From Cymbidium sinense (Eukaryota > Streptophyta > Magnoliopsida > Asparagales > Orchidaceae), in the NCBI GenBank assembly GCA_021442155.1, contig CM038232.1, forward strand, positions 58,249,436 to 58,313,435: a stretch of 64,000 nt of DNA, read 5' to 3'. Numbering within the stretch: position 1 is the stretch's first letter; the number at the start of each line of letters is the position of its first letter. The translations under genes and the position numbers were made by a program. Below, piece after piece: positions 37,166 to 49,806 of this stretch. Below the pieces are notes generated by a model. That model had not been told where the DNA came from and ran no database searches. It saw only the letters and a list, made by a program, of their open reading frames with translations.

Positions 37166-38652
37166 ATAAAAGAAAGAAGACTTTAATTCATACACTTAAG
37201 ATATAATCACCTACTTCTCCTATGTATTTATATCTAGCATCACAACATATGTTATTTTTCATTTATAAGCTTTTGAAAAATATATTTGGATTTAAAAGTG
37301 ATAATAGCCACACATATATTAAATTAAATCAACAAATGCAACCTTAACATAAAGGAAACTTCATTTGATTTAATTAATTTTGAAAAGAGATGGATGTATG
37401 AATATAGTGACATGCAATATTAATATGATTGGAAAAGAATGAATAAACATAAGCATATGGCTTCATTCAATCAAATTAATTCCTAAGGACAATCATATCA
37501 AATAACACTATTTAAAATAAACCAAAGTTCTTTATATATCTTTTTAATTTTCTTATTCAATTTGACTTAAAGAATGAAAGAAGGAGTTTTCTAATCCTAA
37601 CCCATCCCCATGTTTGTCAGTTATTTTGGTTTAATGAAAATGTGATTTAGTTGATTTTATGGATTAATTAGGCTATGATATATATTAAGTCCATTAATTA
37701 ATCCTCACCTATGTTACCTTAACATAATTATCCAAATAATTACGAGCAAGCATGATATGCAATGAATTAAAAAGTGATTAGCAATGGTCCTAGGAAATGA
37801 AAGGGTCTAATGCAATTAGCTCATAATTAATGATTAATTAGATTAAGAAACTTAATTAAGTACTCTTACGGTTTTTCCACACATGTGGATTAACCATAAT
37901 TTCCTTAATTTCCCTTTAGGATATTAAACACCTAAAGCTCTACCCATGAATTAATTAATCAAAATCAGATGTGATTGTAATTTTTAATTGAACTAATTAA
38001 GTGATTAATTAAGAAATTAGTCCTTAATTAATTTCCTTGAAAAGTGAAAGTAGTTTAGGGAAACAGATTAGGAAAGAGATCCCAACCCAATTCCATATGC
38101 CTCCTCACTATTAGACAGTGATTAATGAGCCCAATTAAGTAATTAATTACTATTCATGTGATTAATTAACTCATAATTATGTTAACAAAGTAATTAAGGC
38201 TTAATTGGCTAATTTTCCTAATTAATTAACATATAAATCCCAAGAAAATTATGGGAGGCAGAGGTCATCCCCTATAATAATCTCAAAAAGTTTGAGGTTA
38301 ATTAGTTAACTAATTAAAAAGCAATTAAAGTAATTAATTTTTCAATTAAATTATAAGTAAGCTCTAATTATTGTTCAAAATTAATTAAGGATATTTTTAA
38401 TAGATTCCTCTCTGAAATACCTTTTAAAAGGAGTATTATTTACATTTTTTAGATTTTTCTATGATTTGTTACGATTTTATGAAGTTTTAGTCATTAATTC
38501 AAATTAATTAACCTTAATTAATCCTAATCCTACTGACACCATATGGAAAACTAATGTGGCACGCTTTCCCTGTGGCACCATGGGATTGGATATTTAAGTT
38601 GTCACCATCAACGCTGAGTCAGCTAGTGGCAGGACACACTTTCAATCTCTAC

Positions 38653-38673
38653 CATTCGATCTTGGATCGAATG
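38653..38673. other. Perfect 9-bp hairpin in copy A4
   Basis: CATTCGATC, spacer ttg, GATCGAATG. Decayed forms are seen at the same place in A3 (about 28757) and A1 (about 13500). Confidence 0.7.
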
Positions 38674-39548
38674 ATGTGGATCAATCCCGTAGTTAATAAT
38701 GGATTAAATGAGATAAATCTAATGCATATGTTTCAATCATGCAGAACGAATGGTGCATGATCAATCTTACCTCGAGCGATGAGAGATGGAGCCCGTCCGT
38801 CATTGCTCACATGATCTGAGCTCACCCGAGCTCGGATCCACTCCAAATTGATCCCACAACTTTGCATGAAGGATCTAAGAGGATCCAATGGCTATGATCG
38901 ATGCACATGCAAATTCTCTTTGAAAAGCTCCAAAAAATTTTAAAGGAGCTCAGTTTTGATTGCATTACCTCACCTGAGCTAAGACCGGTTTGTTTAGTTG
39001 ATATGGAGCCCTGTCAAGAAGAAATTGAGTTGATTCTAAGTGGTTCGCTTGAAAGATAAAGATCCATCCTTTTGATGCTCGATCTTGATCTAAGTGGCAC
39101 CTCCAATGGTCTTGGAGCTCGGAGGAAGATTCGTTTGGCTTCGATATGCGGGGATGGTGTATGCAAGAGGAATTTGGTTTTCATTGAGAGATAAGGAAGT
39201 TGGGATTGTAGAAGCCTTTCTCTATTTTTGATACACTCAGGAAGGAGAAATTCGGTGGGTGGAAGCCATAAAGAATGCTTGGGAGCTCACTGGGGGATTC
39301 AGAATAGCCTTAGGAAGCTCTCATGATTCGAAAGAGTGAGTTTCCCATGCGAATTGAGGGGGTATATCCCTCAATTTGTTGTGATGGATGGATAAGATTG
39401 TCTCCCATTTTTTTTCTAGCCAGCCGCAGCCAGAGCACTGAAGTTGTCCTCGTCACCTACACATGGCACAACTTGAGTAAAGGAAGGCTTGGGAGGTGGC
39501 TCAAGGCAAAAGTGGGGTGGTTTGTTTCCAATGGGTTCTCAACTTGTG

Positions 39549-39574
39549 AGGGAGGTGAGTTAACTCACCTCCCT
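39549..39574. other. Perfect 26-bp palindrome in copy A4
   Basis: AGGGAGGTGAGTT is followed directly by AACTCACCTCCCT with no spacer. Copy A3 has no such element. Confidence 0.9.
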
Positions 39575-39593
39575 TTGGTCCATGGCAAGCCTA

Positions 39594-39610
39594 GCCCACT
39601 TAGAGTGGGC
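39594..39610. other. 7-bp hairpin with 3-nt loop
   Basis: GCCCACT, tag, AGTGGGC, 20 bp after the 26-bp palindrome. An alternative pairing joins CCTAGCC (39590) with GGCTAGG (39616). Confidence 0.7.
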
Positions 39611-40849
39611 AAGGTGGCTAGGTCAGATCCCAAAATGGGGTGTTTGATGGCTGCCAAGGGTAATAGGAGAGTGGACTTTGCTATTTTGGCGAGAATCCTA
39701 TGTGAGGTGGAATATCTAAGAGAGAACACCTTGGGATTGATTCCAATTGGGTTTGGTCTGGTTTTGGACTGACCCAAGGTGGGTATGGGTCAGGTTTGGT
39801 CAAGTTCCAAAGTGTCATTGGTTGGTTTCAAGAGATTTGACTCAATTTGACCCTTATAGGTTAAATTGGGCTAGGTTGGGTTATGTTGACTAATTGGTCA
39901 AATTAGATCAAACTAAAGCTTGGGTTAGGTTCAAATGATGATTTGAAGTGTTTTAGTTTAAGTGGTTTCAATCAATTTGACCTAGATTTGACTTTGACTC
40001 ATTTGGATTCATATTAGTCAAATGGGTCAAGTTGACCAATTTGATAAAATTGACCAAATTGCCTTGGGTTAGGTGCTGGTCTATGTTCAATTGATCAATT
40101 GGAGAGGATTGTGGGCTTTAGTTTGAATTAATTTGGATTTAATTTGGTTTTAGGCCAATTTGACCCTTTAGGCCAATTTGGACTAAGTTGATCAATTGGG
40201 TCCAATTGGTCAAAATGGGCTCAATTACAGCTTTGGTGAAGTTGAATAATCAATTTGAAATGAACTTGAGTCATTAGTTGTAATCAATTTGGGTTGGATC
40301 ATGATTTGACCTATTTGGGCCTTTTAGGTCAATTTGCATCAACTTGGGTCAAATGGCCAATTGGGTTTGGTTTGGCTCAATTGATGGTCAAGTCATGTTC
40401 AATCATTAATCATGAGTTGATGTGAATCAATGGTTTCAATTGATTTGGTGTAGGGTAGGTTTTGACTAGTTTGGCTTCACATGAATTAAGGGTTAACTTA
40501 GTCAAATGACCAGGTTAACTTGATTTGACCCAATTTAAGGCAATTGATCATCCTAGGATGATCAATGATCATGGTATGAGGTTTGGATGGGCTTGGTTCA
40601 ATCCAATTTAGGTTGTATTAGAACATAGTTCTAATGGATTCTTTAGGTCACTTTGGGTCAACTAAACCTAAATGGGTCAATTGGCTTGCTTTTGGTTTGA
40701 TTAAGGTTTAGTTGAATTTATATATGCATTTAGGGTTGAAACATAAATTCAACTATAATCATTTGGATTTCAATAGGTTTTGGTTCATTTGAAATTTTTA
40801 AGTCAAAAGGGCTAAGTTGGGCTTGACTTGGGTTGATTTCAATTTGGCT

Positions 40850-41760
40850 TGTTGATTGTAGATTTCATTTATATTTGGATAGCTGATTGAAGGAATGATT
40901 TATTCAAGAGGAAATCCATTAATTTTGGCTTGATTTAGATAAGATTTGGCTAAGTCCAAGGAATTAGCTCAAAGTATTTAGATTGGAATTTGATTTAATT
41001 TTGGATTTGGTTTTGGCATTTGATTGTATATTTCATTTATATTTGGGAAGATAATTGAAGGAATAATTAATTTCTGAGAAAATCAATTGAATTTGAAGTG
41101 ATTTGAAGGCAAATTTGGCTAAGCTCATGAATGTAGGTCCAAAGGGCTTAAAAGAGAATTTGATCTGGTTTGATTTAATTTTAATCATTGGAATCTGGGT
41201 TTCATTTATATTTGTGAAGATCATTGAATATATAATTGATTCATGTGAAAATCTTGATTCTGAGTTGATTTGGGTTAAGATTTGACTAAGCTCATAGAGG
41301 TAGGTCCATATGTCTTAGGAAGGGTCTTGACTTGACTTGATTTAGTTTGATTTAGTTTTGATCCATTGAATGTAGATTTAGTTTACATTTAGTAAGATAA
41401 TTGATGGAATAATTTATTTATAAGAAAATCAATTGAGTTTGACTTGATTTGAATGGGATTTTGATTAAGCTTATAAGAGTGGATCACATGGCTTAGGAGG
41501 GATTTTGGAGCTTGGATTTGATCTTGGTTTTCAATCATTTGGAGTTGAATTTGGATTTGAATTTTATAACGATTAAGGGATTGAATTGATCTTGGAGAAA
41601 ATCAATTGAATTTGAATTGAATTGGGTTTAGCTAAGGCTAAGTCTATGGAATTCAATCATAAGACTTAGGAAGAGTTTTGACTTGGATTTCAGGTTGAGA
41701 TTGATTGTAGACTTTGTGAATTTGATTTGAATTTGAATTTGGGGTTTGGTTTGAGAATGA
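40850..41760. repeat. ~170-bp tandem repeat, 5 units, inside copy A4
   Basis: The block GTAGATTTCATTTATATTTGG and its variants begin near 40858, 41026, 41196, 41372 and 41541. Each is followed by GATAATTGAAGGAAT, GAAAATCAATTGAATTTGA and TTTGGCTAAGCTCAT blocks. Copy A3 has one unit at about 30280-30490. The expansion is thus specific to this copy. Confidence 0.75.
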
Positions 41761-41973
41761 GAACATGGATTGGGTTTAGTCCATAAGATAGGTAAATCTC
41801 CCTCAGTCCCTAAAGCATATCCTACCCCATATACCCTTCTAAGTCTCTAGGCTTAGGTTAACTGTTCACCTAATCACTAGAAGTGTCTTAAGACTAAGGA
41901 ACTCTTAGTGTCTTTAAGAGTCCTAGATCTATGATGAGGAGATTGAGAACTCACTCCAAAAGTGCGGTCAACA

Positions 41974-41978
41974 TCGAT
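41974..41978. repeat. Target duplication of copy A4, right (tcgat)
   Basis: Identical to 34059-34063. Confidence 0.75.
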
Positions 41979-44119
41979 GTTGGGTCTTGGTGGTCTTTTG
42001 GGTTTCAAAAATATTTGAAGGGATTGGACGAAGCTTTTAGGGAAGGAAACATGACTTGCCTCCCTCTGAATTGATGTAGAGGTGAACGTCCACCACTACT
42101 AGTCGGAGCTTGGTGTGGGGGATGATCAAAGATATATAGAAGGAGGGCGGAGGTTAATGTACACTTGATTTATATCAAAGAAGCTAATATAGTGAGCAAC
42201 AGCCTGTAATTTTGTTTGTTTTCCATTTTTTTATAAATGGTAGACATTTCATTGGCTTTGAAGGGAGGTCATAGGCCATGGGTATTTGTGATGTAATGAT
42301 GATAGGAAGGTGGTGGGAGGGTCAAAGCATATTTTTGAATCTATTTAGGAGTGAGGCAACAAGGATGGGTGAGGTTTGGAGGGATAGGATGGGTATGCCA
42401 TGCTTGTCTTTCATGAGTTTCACCTTGCTTCTCCCATGGCCACCTCATCACCCTATGGACATTTTATTATTAATGCCTCTTGCCTAGGTCAAATGTCAAA
42501 TAATTTATAGGTTAATCCAAAGGGGTTATTAGATGGGGAGGATATGGAATTATTTGTACTCATGTACATGGGTTTTACTTCTACTCCTCTCCATGTCTTC
42601 CACATCATCTTTCATGGCCACCTCATCTCATTACGGTTGCGATTTGGCTAACCAAGTCAAGCCATGATGAGCTTGAGATTCTAGGTTAAGCTTATTTTAG
42701 TTAGATTTGGGTTGAGTGCTTACATTAGGTTCAATTGGGTTGAAATTGTATTGGTTTGCTTTAATTATGTTTTTCTTAATTGATGAGTGTTAAGTTTAGA
42801 TTATAATCATTATTAATTGTTCATTTAAGGATTTATTGATCAATTAATCTATATTTATTTATGTTTTTCTGGATTAAGATAAGTTCGATCCTTTAGAAAC
42901 ACTTAATCCAAGGAAGTCAAATTAGACCTTTTAGTATATTTGGCCATTTTTAAAATTAGATTTTAGTTTGGCTATGTTTAGTTGACTATTTGTGCTGATT
43001 ATAATTAATTAATTTCATTAGATTTGAGATTTATTTTGATTTGGTCTCAACTTGACTTATTTTGACTTAAATGGGTTAAGTTGAGTTCGATTAAGTCAAA
43101 AGACCAATTTGACTAAATTAAAGTATGTTTAGATTCAATCATGTTTAATTAAATGTTTGTGACGATTTGGAGCAATTAATTTTATTTTGTTTGAAGTTGA
43201 TTTTGATTTTGACCCAATTGACCCAAATTAGGCTTAATGGGACAAGATGGGTTCAGTTGGGTCAAATGACCAAATTGATCAAATTAATACCAATGATTGG
43301 TTGAATTATATTTAATTATGATTTTAAAATAATTTTGGAAACTTGACTAAATTAATTCCAATTTAATTTGGATTTTGGTTCAACAAGATTCATTTATGTT
43401 TATTTGAGTCAAATGATCTAGTTAACCCATTTGAGACCTTATAGAGTTTAGATTTATTTAGATTTATGTATAAACATGTTCATTTGATGATTCTGAGTCC
43501 TTGGCATAACTTAATTTGGTTGAATTTTTTAGTCAACTTTTAACTTTGTGGGGCCCACATAGGTCAACTCTAGGTTAAATGGCCTGATTCTGCACCTTGA
43601 ATCTCATTTTAATTTATTTTAGGTTCATTAATGTTTGTGCATTGATTTTATTTTGATTTGTTTTGATTTTATTTGAATTTCCCTAGACTAAGGTGATTTT
43701 AATCTTAAATGGGTTAATTGGGTCAACCACCTCAACTACCTTAGTCTAAGCTTAATTAAATTTGACTTTTCAATTCAAATATGTTTAATTTTCATTTCTA
43801 ATAAATTTTGAGGATTTATTGGGTTGACTTAATTCAATTGAGTTAGGCCAAATTCTAGAAGGGTTCAATAGGATGACCTAAGCCTTCACCTTAAGGCATT
43901 GAGTTGATTTACTTTAAATTTAGTTTTGATTTAAAATACAATTTTTAATTTTAGATTTGTATTTAATTTATTTTGTTATTTGATTTTGATTTATTTATAC
44001 ACATGATCATGAAGTGTAGTGTCCTAGGTGCTTAATTAGGAAGTTTTTAATCTAAGACTAGGAATCCTAATTATTAAGATTAAGGATGATGTTAACTTCA
44101 TCCAAAAATGAGGTCAACA
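41974..44119 (-). mobile_element. 3' LTR of Tat element B, right segment (copy A2)
   Basis: This is the 5' part of the LTR in element orientation, opening at 44119 with TGTTGACCTCATTTTTGG. It contains the TTGACC/GGTCAA-rich zone (about 43000-43900) and is collinear with copy A1 13850-15948. The 69-codon plus ORF at 42278-42487 is not supported. Confidence 0.8.
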
Positions 44120-44454
44120 AATGGACCCCTAATATGTGTGGTGGACTAACTAGAGTATATCACACATATTGGTGTTAGCCAAACTAATCAACATATCCTA
44201 TAAAGATTACAAGAAATGATGCTTATAATGATTTAAATTTTGTTTTGAAATTTTAGTTTTGGATTATCTTTGATTTTGATTTAAAATTTTATTTTGAATT
44301 TGATTGAGAAAGATATGCATAAATATACCTTAGGTTGTTTCGATTTAGAGTGATTCATTCTTTAAAAAAATCTAGATTAACTAGTCTCTAAGAAGAATAG
44401 AGATACTATTAGGATAAGACTTACCAAAGAATGTTGCCCTAAGATAGTCATGAT
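44120..44454 (-). mobile_element. 3' UTR of Tat element B next to the LTR
   Basis: The first part resembles the matching stretch of element A (CACACATATTGGTGTTAGCC against CACACGCAATGTTGCC). A short purine tract (TTAGGGG on the minus strand, 44124-44132) could be the polypurine primer. Nothing else is recognised. Confidence 0.45.
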
Positions 44455-45370
44455 AGCCGGAGAAGATGCCTCTGAGAGACTTATTCTTATTTTGACTACA
44501 ATAAATTTTAATTTATGTTTGTTTTCCATGACTAACCTAGGAAGAGGACATGGGGACTCATATCTTTCTACATAAGATTAGCTAGGGTGGTATTTTATAT
44601 GACTAACCAACCTTAAGAGAGGATCTATAAGTATACCATAAAGTTTTTTTTCCTAAAAATGATGCCACTATGGATACTCCTATCTAGGGATGTTAGTTGG
44701 AGAGGATGTCACTATGGAAACTTATTTCTTACCAAACTATATAGATTTCAACTATAGAAATATGCCACTAGGGGACTTACTTCTATCAAATTAGCTATTA
44801 GGAAAGAGTCTTTAATGACTTAATTCCAACTGAAATAGCTAGAGTGAGGAAAGGAGCATTCAATGGTATAGTTCCTAATCCTCAAAATTTTGACTAATAG
44901 GCAGGGGCCATATGGACTTAGTTCCTTACCTAAATAGTATATAGAAATAGGGCCTTGGAGTGACTTATTTCCATCTCTAAATTTCTTTTCTTTTGAACTA
45001 GAAAGGGGTCACAAGAACTTAAATCATAATTTAGTTAGATTCAACTAACAGGAAGGGGCCTTTATTTGCTTAGTTCCAACTTGAATAGCTTGAAAAAGGA
45101 AAAGGATCATAATGACTTAATCCCATCCTTATTTTCTAAAAAGGATGCCTTTATAGGACTTACTCATATGCTGATAGCTATTAAGATGGGGACTTTCATG
45201 ACTTAATTCCAACTTAGATAGCTAAAGTGAAGAAAGGGATCTTTGTCACTTAAATCCTAAACCTTAAATTTTGACTAGTACAAAAGGAGCCTTGGTGACT
45301 TAATCCTAACCTATATAGTGTATTTAATAAGAAAGAGTATTTAATGACTTAATATTATCCTTAGTACTAA
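44455..45370 (-). repeat. 48-bp-unit array in the 3' UTR of element B (about 18 units)
   Basis: The core GACTTAATTCCAAC, preceded by an AAGGGGCC-like block, recurs about every 48 bp (for example near 44817, 44917, 44963, 45067, 45113, 45199, 45255 and 45296). Units are strongly diverged. In element orientation the array follows integrase. It is collinear, not merely similar, with the array at 55930-56760 on the other strand. Confidence 0.75.
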
Positions 45371-45523
45371 AGGATTCTATCCTTAGTTATTATGCATAGT
45401 AATATTATAAATAGAATTTAGCCCAAAGTAAATTTATTTGTTTCACAAAAGATCAATCTTTGGGAAAAACTAAATTATAAAAATAAAATTTTATGAAACA
45501 TAAATTTATTTATTAATTTGGAA

Positions 45524-46338
45524 TTAGATATAATTCCTAATAATACTTTTTAGGTAATGTTCATTGATATGAAGCATTGGACATTCACCATTACAAGTTA
45601 TCAACTGATTAGTGCCTCCTTCATAGACTTTCTCTAATGAACGGTTCTTCCCATGTTTGTTCAAATTTGCTACCTAACTTATGATGCTCTAAAATTTGTC
45701 TTCTAAGAACCAAGACCAAGTCTCCTACTCAGAAAGTTTTAGGATGGGCCAACTTATCATGAGCTTGACCAATATGTGATTGCTAAATTGCAAGGTCTTA
45801 TTGAACTCTTAGACATTTTCTTTCAAGTGTTTCAACTTGTTCTAGTTGAAGTTTATGATTTTGATATGTTGTAATGTGGTTATTGACTGTAATCCTCAGA
45901 GTAGGTAGTACTAGTTCTATTGGATAAATTGTTTCAATTCTATAAACCAAAGCATATGTTCTAGATTGAGTTGGTGTCCTATTTATGGTCTGGTTATTCC
46001 ATATGACTTCAACCAACTTTTCATGCCACTGGCATTTATTTTCATCAAGAATTCTCATCAAAATTTGTACAAGTTTTTTATTAAAAGACATGGCCAATCC
46101 ATTTACCCTTAGGTAGTAGATGGTTGAGTATCTCCAATTGATATTATGCTTAGCTACAAAGTAATTTATTTTAGTGGACTTAAATGCTGGGCCAATATCT
46201 AATATAATTCATCGAGGAACACCAACATAATATATGATATTCTTCTAAAAGAATTTAAGTACATGGTATGCTTTAACTTATCTTAATGGAATCACCTCAG
46301 CCCATTTAGAAAAGTGATTGATTGTATCCAATATGAAA
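45524..46338 (-). pseudogene. Integrase of Tat element B, core and C-terminus, cut by element C
   Basis: Minus-strand translation gives NIIYYVGVPR, LDIGPAFKSTKINYF, STIYYLRVNGLAMSFNKK, then the best-preserved ORF (45798-46097) with QWHEKLVEVIWNNQ and ALVYRIETIYPIELVLP, a GDLVLVLRR block and a C-terminus CNGECPMLHINEHYLK ending at a TAA (45524). LDIG takes the place of SDNG and NGLAMSF that of NGLAEAF, so the catalytic glutamate is replaced. The N-terminal part is missing because LTR A5 starts at 46339. It is less broken than the integrase of element A. Confidence 0.85.
46334..46338. repeat. Possible target duplication of element C, left (tgaaa)
   Basis: These are the five bases before the TG of LTR A5. 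The partner would be at the far end of element C and was not found. Confidence 0.35.
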
Positions 46339-46344
46339 TGAGGA

Positions 46345-46363
46345 CCTCATTTTTGGATGAGGT
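46345..46363 (+). other. LTR 5'-terminal hairpin (copy A5)
   Basis: CCTCAT, loop TTTTGG, ATGAGG, flanked by a further A-T pair, giving a perfect 7-bp stem. Confidence 0.65.
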
Positions 46364-49300
46364 TAACATCATTTCTAAAACTAATAATTAGGACACTTAA
46401 TTCTAGATTAAGAGCCTCCTAATTAGGCACTTAAGACACTACACCTAGTGACCTAATGTATCCTTCTTGTGTTTGATCTAACCTAATGGGATTAGGTGGA
46501 CTCAACCTAAAACTCAAACATAAACAAAGAATTGAATCAAATACATCTGAGTTGTAACATTCTATTTAGAATCTGAATCCATTTTGGTTTAAAGTAAGAT
46601 GATTCGAGTGGTTAACTAATTATCCTACCTAAGCTCAAAGTCACCTAAATTTTAAAAAAATTAAATAAAATCAAATAAAATACATTAAAGTCAACAAAAG
46701 AATCAAAATGAATCTAAAACTAAATCCAAATGAAAGTCAAATATGGTCAACTCTTTGATATGGAGTTGACATAGTTGGGTCCCACTAGGTCAAAGGTCAA
46801 TCCACCAAAATTTGACCAAATGATATTATTCTAAGGACTCCAAATGAAAAATAAAAATTTTTAAATATGAATTAAATGAATATAAATCCAATAAGGCCTT
46901 AATTAGGCTATTAGACCCCTTGGTCTAAATGGGATAAAATGGACCATATTAAATCCAAATCCAAATCCAAACCAAATTAAAATTGATTCAAATTGATTGC
47001 CCAAAATCATTTCAAAATCATAATTAAGCACAATCCAACAAATCATTATGTCTAATTTTATCAATTTGGTCATTTGACCCAAATGAATCCAACTTAACCC
47101 ATTAAGCCTAATTTGGGTCAAATGGGTTAAAATTGAAATCAATTCTAAATTAAATGAAATTAATTACTATAAATCATCTCACACATGTGGTTAAATATGA
47201 TTTGAATCTAAAGATAACTTAATTGAGCTAAATTGGTCATTTGACTCAATTAAACTCAACATAACCCATTTAAGTCTAAATGGGTTAAATTAAAATAAAA
47301 TCAAAATCAATTGAAAATCTAAAAAAATTAATCAGTATAAAACATCATAAATCATCAATCAAACACAATTAAAGTCTAATTTAAATCCCAAAATGACCAA
47401 TTAAGCTTAAAGATCCAATTTGAGTTATCCTTAATCAAATGGGTCAAACTAGCTTAATATTAAATTAAAATACAATCCATTGGTCAATTAGCTTTTATGC
47501 TTTTTCATAAGCAATTAAGAACAATTATAACTTAAATATAAATCCAATTATCGAATGAATTAACCAAAATTAATTTAAAATCAAAATAAAATCCAATGTA
47601 TCAATTCAAAGGACTTTAATCCAAATTCAACTGAAACAAGCTTGAGTCTTACTCATGACCCATCTTGGTTTGACTTGGCGAGCTAACCACAAATCCATCC
47701 AATTGATTTTGAACTTTGTAAAATTAAAATTTGGGGTAAAACACATCTTAGTGAAATTTTTCATGATTTATTATAAAGTAAATATGAAAATATGGAACTT
47801 CCAACTTTAAACCCTTATTTTGATAAAATAAAATAATATTTAATTAAAGAAATCATGAAAAAGTATGAAAATAGCTTAAATAATCAAAATAAATCTTAAT
47901 TAACCTAAACACTTCATTAAAACTCTTTGAATTTTAATAAACCATAAAATAGCCTGATTTGATGATTAAATGAATTAAATATTACATTTAATTAATGTGA
48001 ACTTAGAAAAATTCTAATAAATCAACAAAAACTCAAAAAATTTTAAATAAACTTTCTATGGATGCAACTTCCAAAGAGAAATTGAAGAAAATTAAAACCC
48101 TTAATTGATTCCCCCTAGTTTAGGCTTAATTTAGGTTTATTAATATAAAAAAATCTTAATTAACCTTAAATTACACATCATATTATGATGAAATTTTAGA
48201 AAACTTAAATTGGCGAGGTACCCCACTTACCATAAAACGTTTAAAGCTAATTGACCTCTAAATTTGAAGTTATTGAATTTACAATCTTTAGGTCAATATA
48301 AATGAAATAATAAATCAAAAACTTTTGGAAATTAGAAAATCTTATTAAAGCAACTTAAAATATTTTCATTGACATCACAACACCTCTGAAGTTAAAACAT
48401 ATGATTAATCAAACACTTAGGATTTATTGAAATAATGTAAAGAAAAACTAAACCTTAATTTAATAGCTTATTAAACTCATGATAAATCAATTAATCAATT
48501 AAAACCAAACTAATTGACCTCTTAATTTCATATTCAAATATGGACTTCATTAACATGGAAATTCCTTAGCTTTATTTGGTTACAAATGCAAATGAAAGTC
48601 ATTAACCAAATCAATTAAACTTAAAACAACTTAGAAATTTGAAATGGCCTAAGATAGGTTTAATGTCCAAAATAACCTAAATCTCCTGGGTTATGAATTG
48701 ATAAAAAAAATTTTATCTGAAGGGTTTGAATTAATTAACAAAATCTTAACATATAATGAAACTAAAACCTAAAACATTGAATGAATTTGATCATTTAAAA
48801 GTAAATCAAATCAATGAATATTTAATAAAACTAAAAGAAGAATAAATCTTAATTAAATTTCAAAATAAAATTAAAGTTGTAATCAAACCAAATCTAACTT
48901 AAAAAAAATAAAAAAATGGATTGATCAAGATATTTAGGATATTAGCTAGACCCTTAGAATGAATATTTACCTTAGGATGAAGAAATCATTCTATTTGGAT
49001 TTAGGATGTTGAATAGAATGGGTGGGGTTCCACCCAAAGTTGAACTTATTTTATTCTTCATTCTTGAAAACTTAAATTTCACTTCAACCTAAAATAAATT
49101 TAAAAAATAGAAATAAAACTATAAATTAATTAAATCATTTAAATGAAACCAACCAATGATAAATTAAACAAACCTTGAGATATGAAAACTCAAATCTAAA
49201 ATACCTAATAAAGTCATTCCACACAAGTCCATTTTTCTTCACACACTAGATCATTAGGTCACTGACCCTAGACTTAGGTAAGGTCAATGTTTTATGATAT

Positions 49301-49799
49301 TCTGGTACGTGAAATATTTTTATTATTTTGAGGTGTACTATTCTAGACTGGATGGCTTGGATTGTTTGCCCGCTAGTTTGGCTGCTAGGATGCTCTTTTT
49401 ATGATAACACTATTTTCTACAGGGGTTTGTGCTTAAAAGATCCGTTGTAATAAAAAATAAACAAATATTATTTTCTTGCATTATGCTTAAGTCCCTAAGT
49501 ATACCCCAATAGGATAGGTTGGCTTAGCAAGCAATAAATGCTAAGCCAGTATATTTGCAAATATAACTGCTGGAATACTATTTGTATTTCCTAACATCTA
49601 TTCTGTAGTGATTAGAAGTTTATTTTAAATTTTGAAATGTAATTTGAGCTTAGAATTAGGTTAGGATCTATGAGTTCTAAGCATAGTAGAGCTGACCCTA
49701 CTAATTGGTGTTCCTCTGTAAGGCCCATGGAGGTCCCTGGATAAGGATATGATCCCAGAGAAAGGCCCATGAATCTAGACTTTTAGTTATAGGTTGGGA

Positions 49800-49806
49800 T
49801 ATATAA
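49800..49806 (+). promoter_or_regulatory. TATA box of LTR A5
   Basis: TATATAA in the context GGGATATATAATGG, 1.43 kb before the LTR 3' end. Confidence 0.55.

Larger units (their letters stand above)
34064..41973 (-). mobile_element. Solo giant LTR nested in B's LTR (copy A4)
   Basis: At 7.9 kb it is the longest copy. Plus-strand ends are TGTGGTGTTTATTG and GTGCGGTCAACA, flanked by the identical 5-bp tcgat. It has no gag or pol, so it is a solo LTR. It exceeds copy A3 by about 1.5 kb, partly through a five-fold ~170-bp tandem repeat (40850-41760). It carries TATA (35560-35565), the CTTG hairpin, and a perfect 26-bp palindrome (39549-39574). The 149-codon plus ORF at 39323-39772 is antisense to the LTR, has no recognisable similarity, and is treated as chance in a local GC-richer patch. 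Confidence 0.85.

Noticed and set aside
39323..39772. 149-codon plus-strand ORF, the longest in the window
   Set aside because: It lies wholly inside solo LTR copy A4, antisense to it, has no recognisable domain, and A3 has no equivalent ORF.
46903..47142. 79-codon minus ORF
   Set aside because: It comes from the TTGACC-rich LTR zone, which yields similar spurious peptides in other copies.
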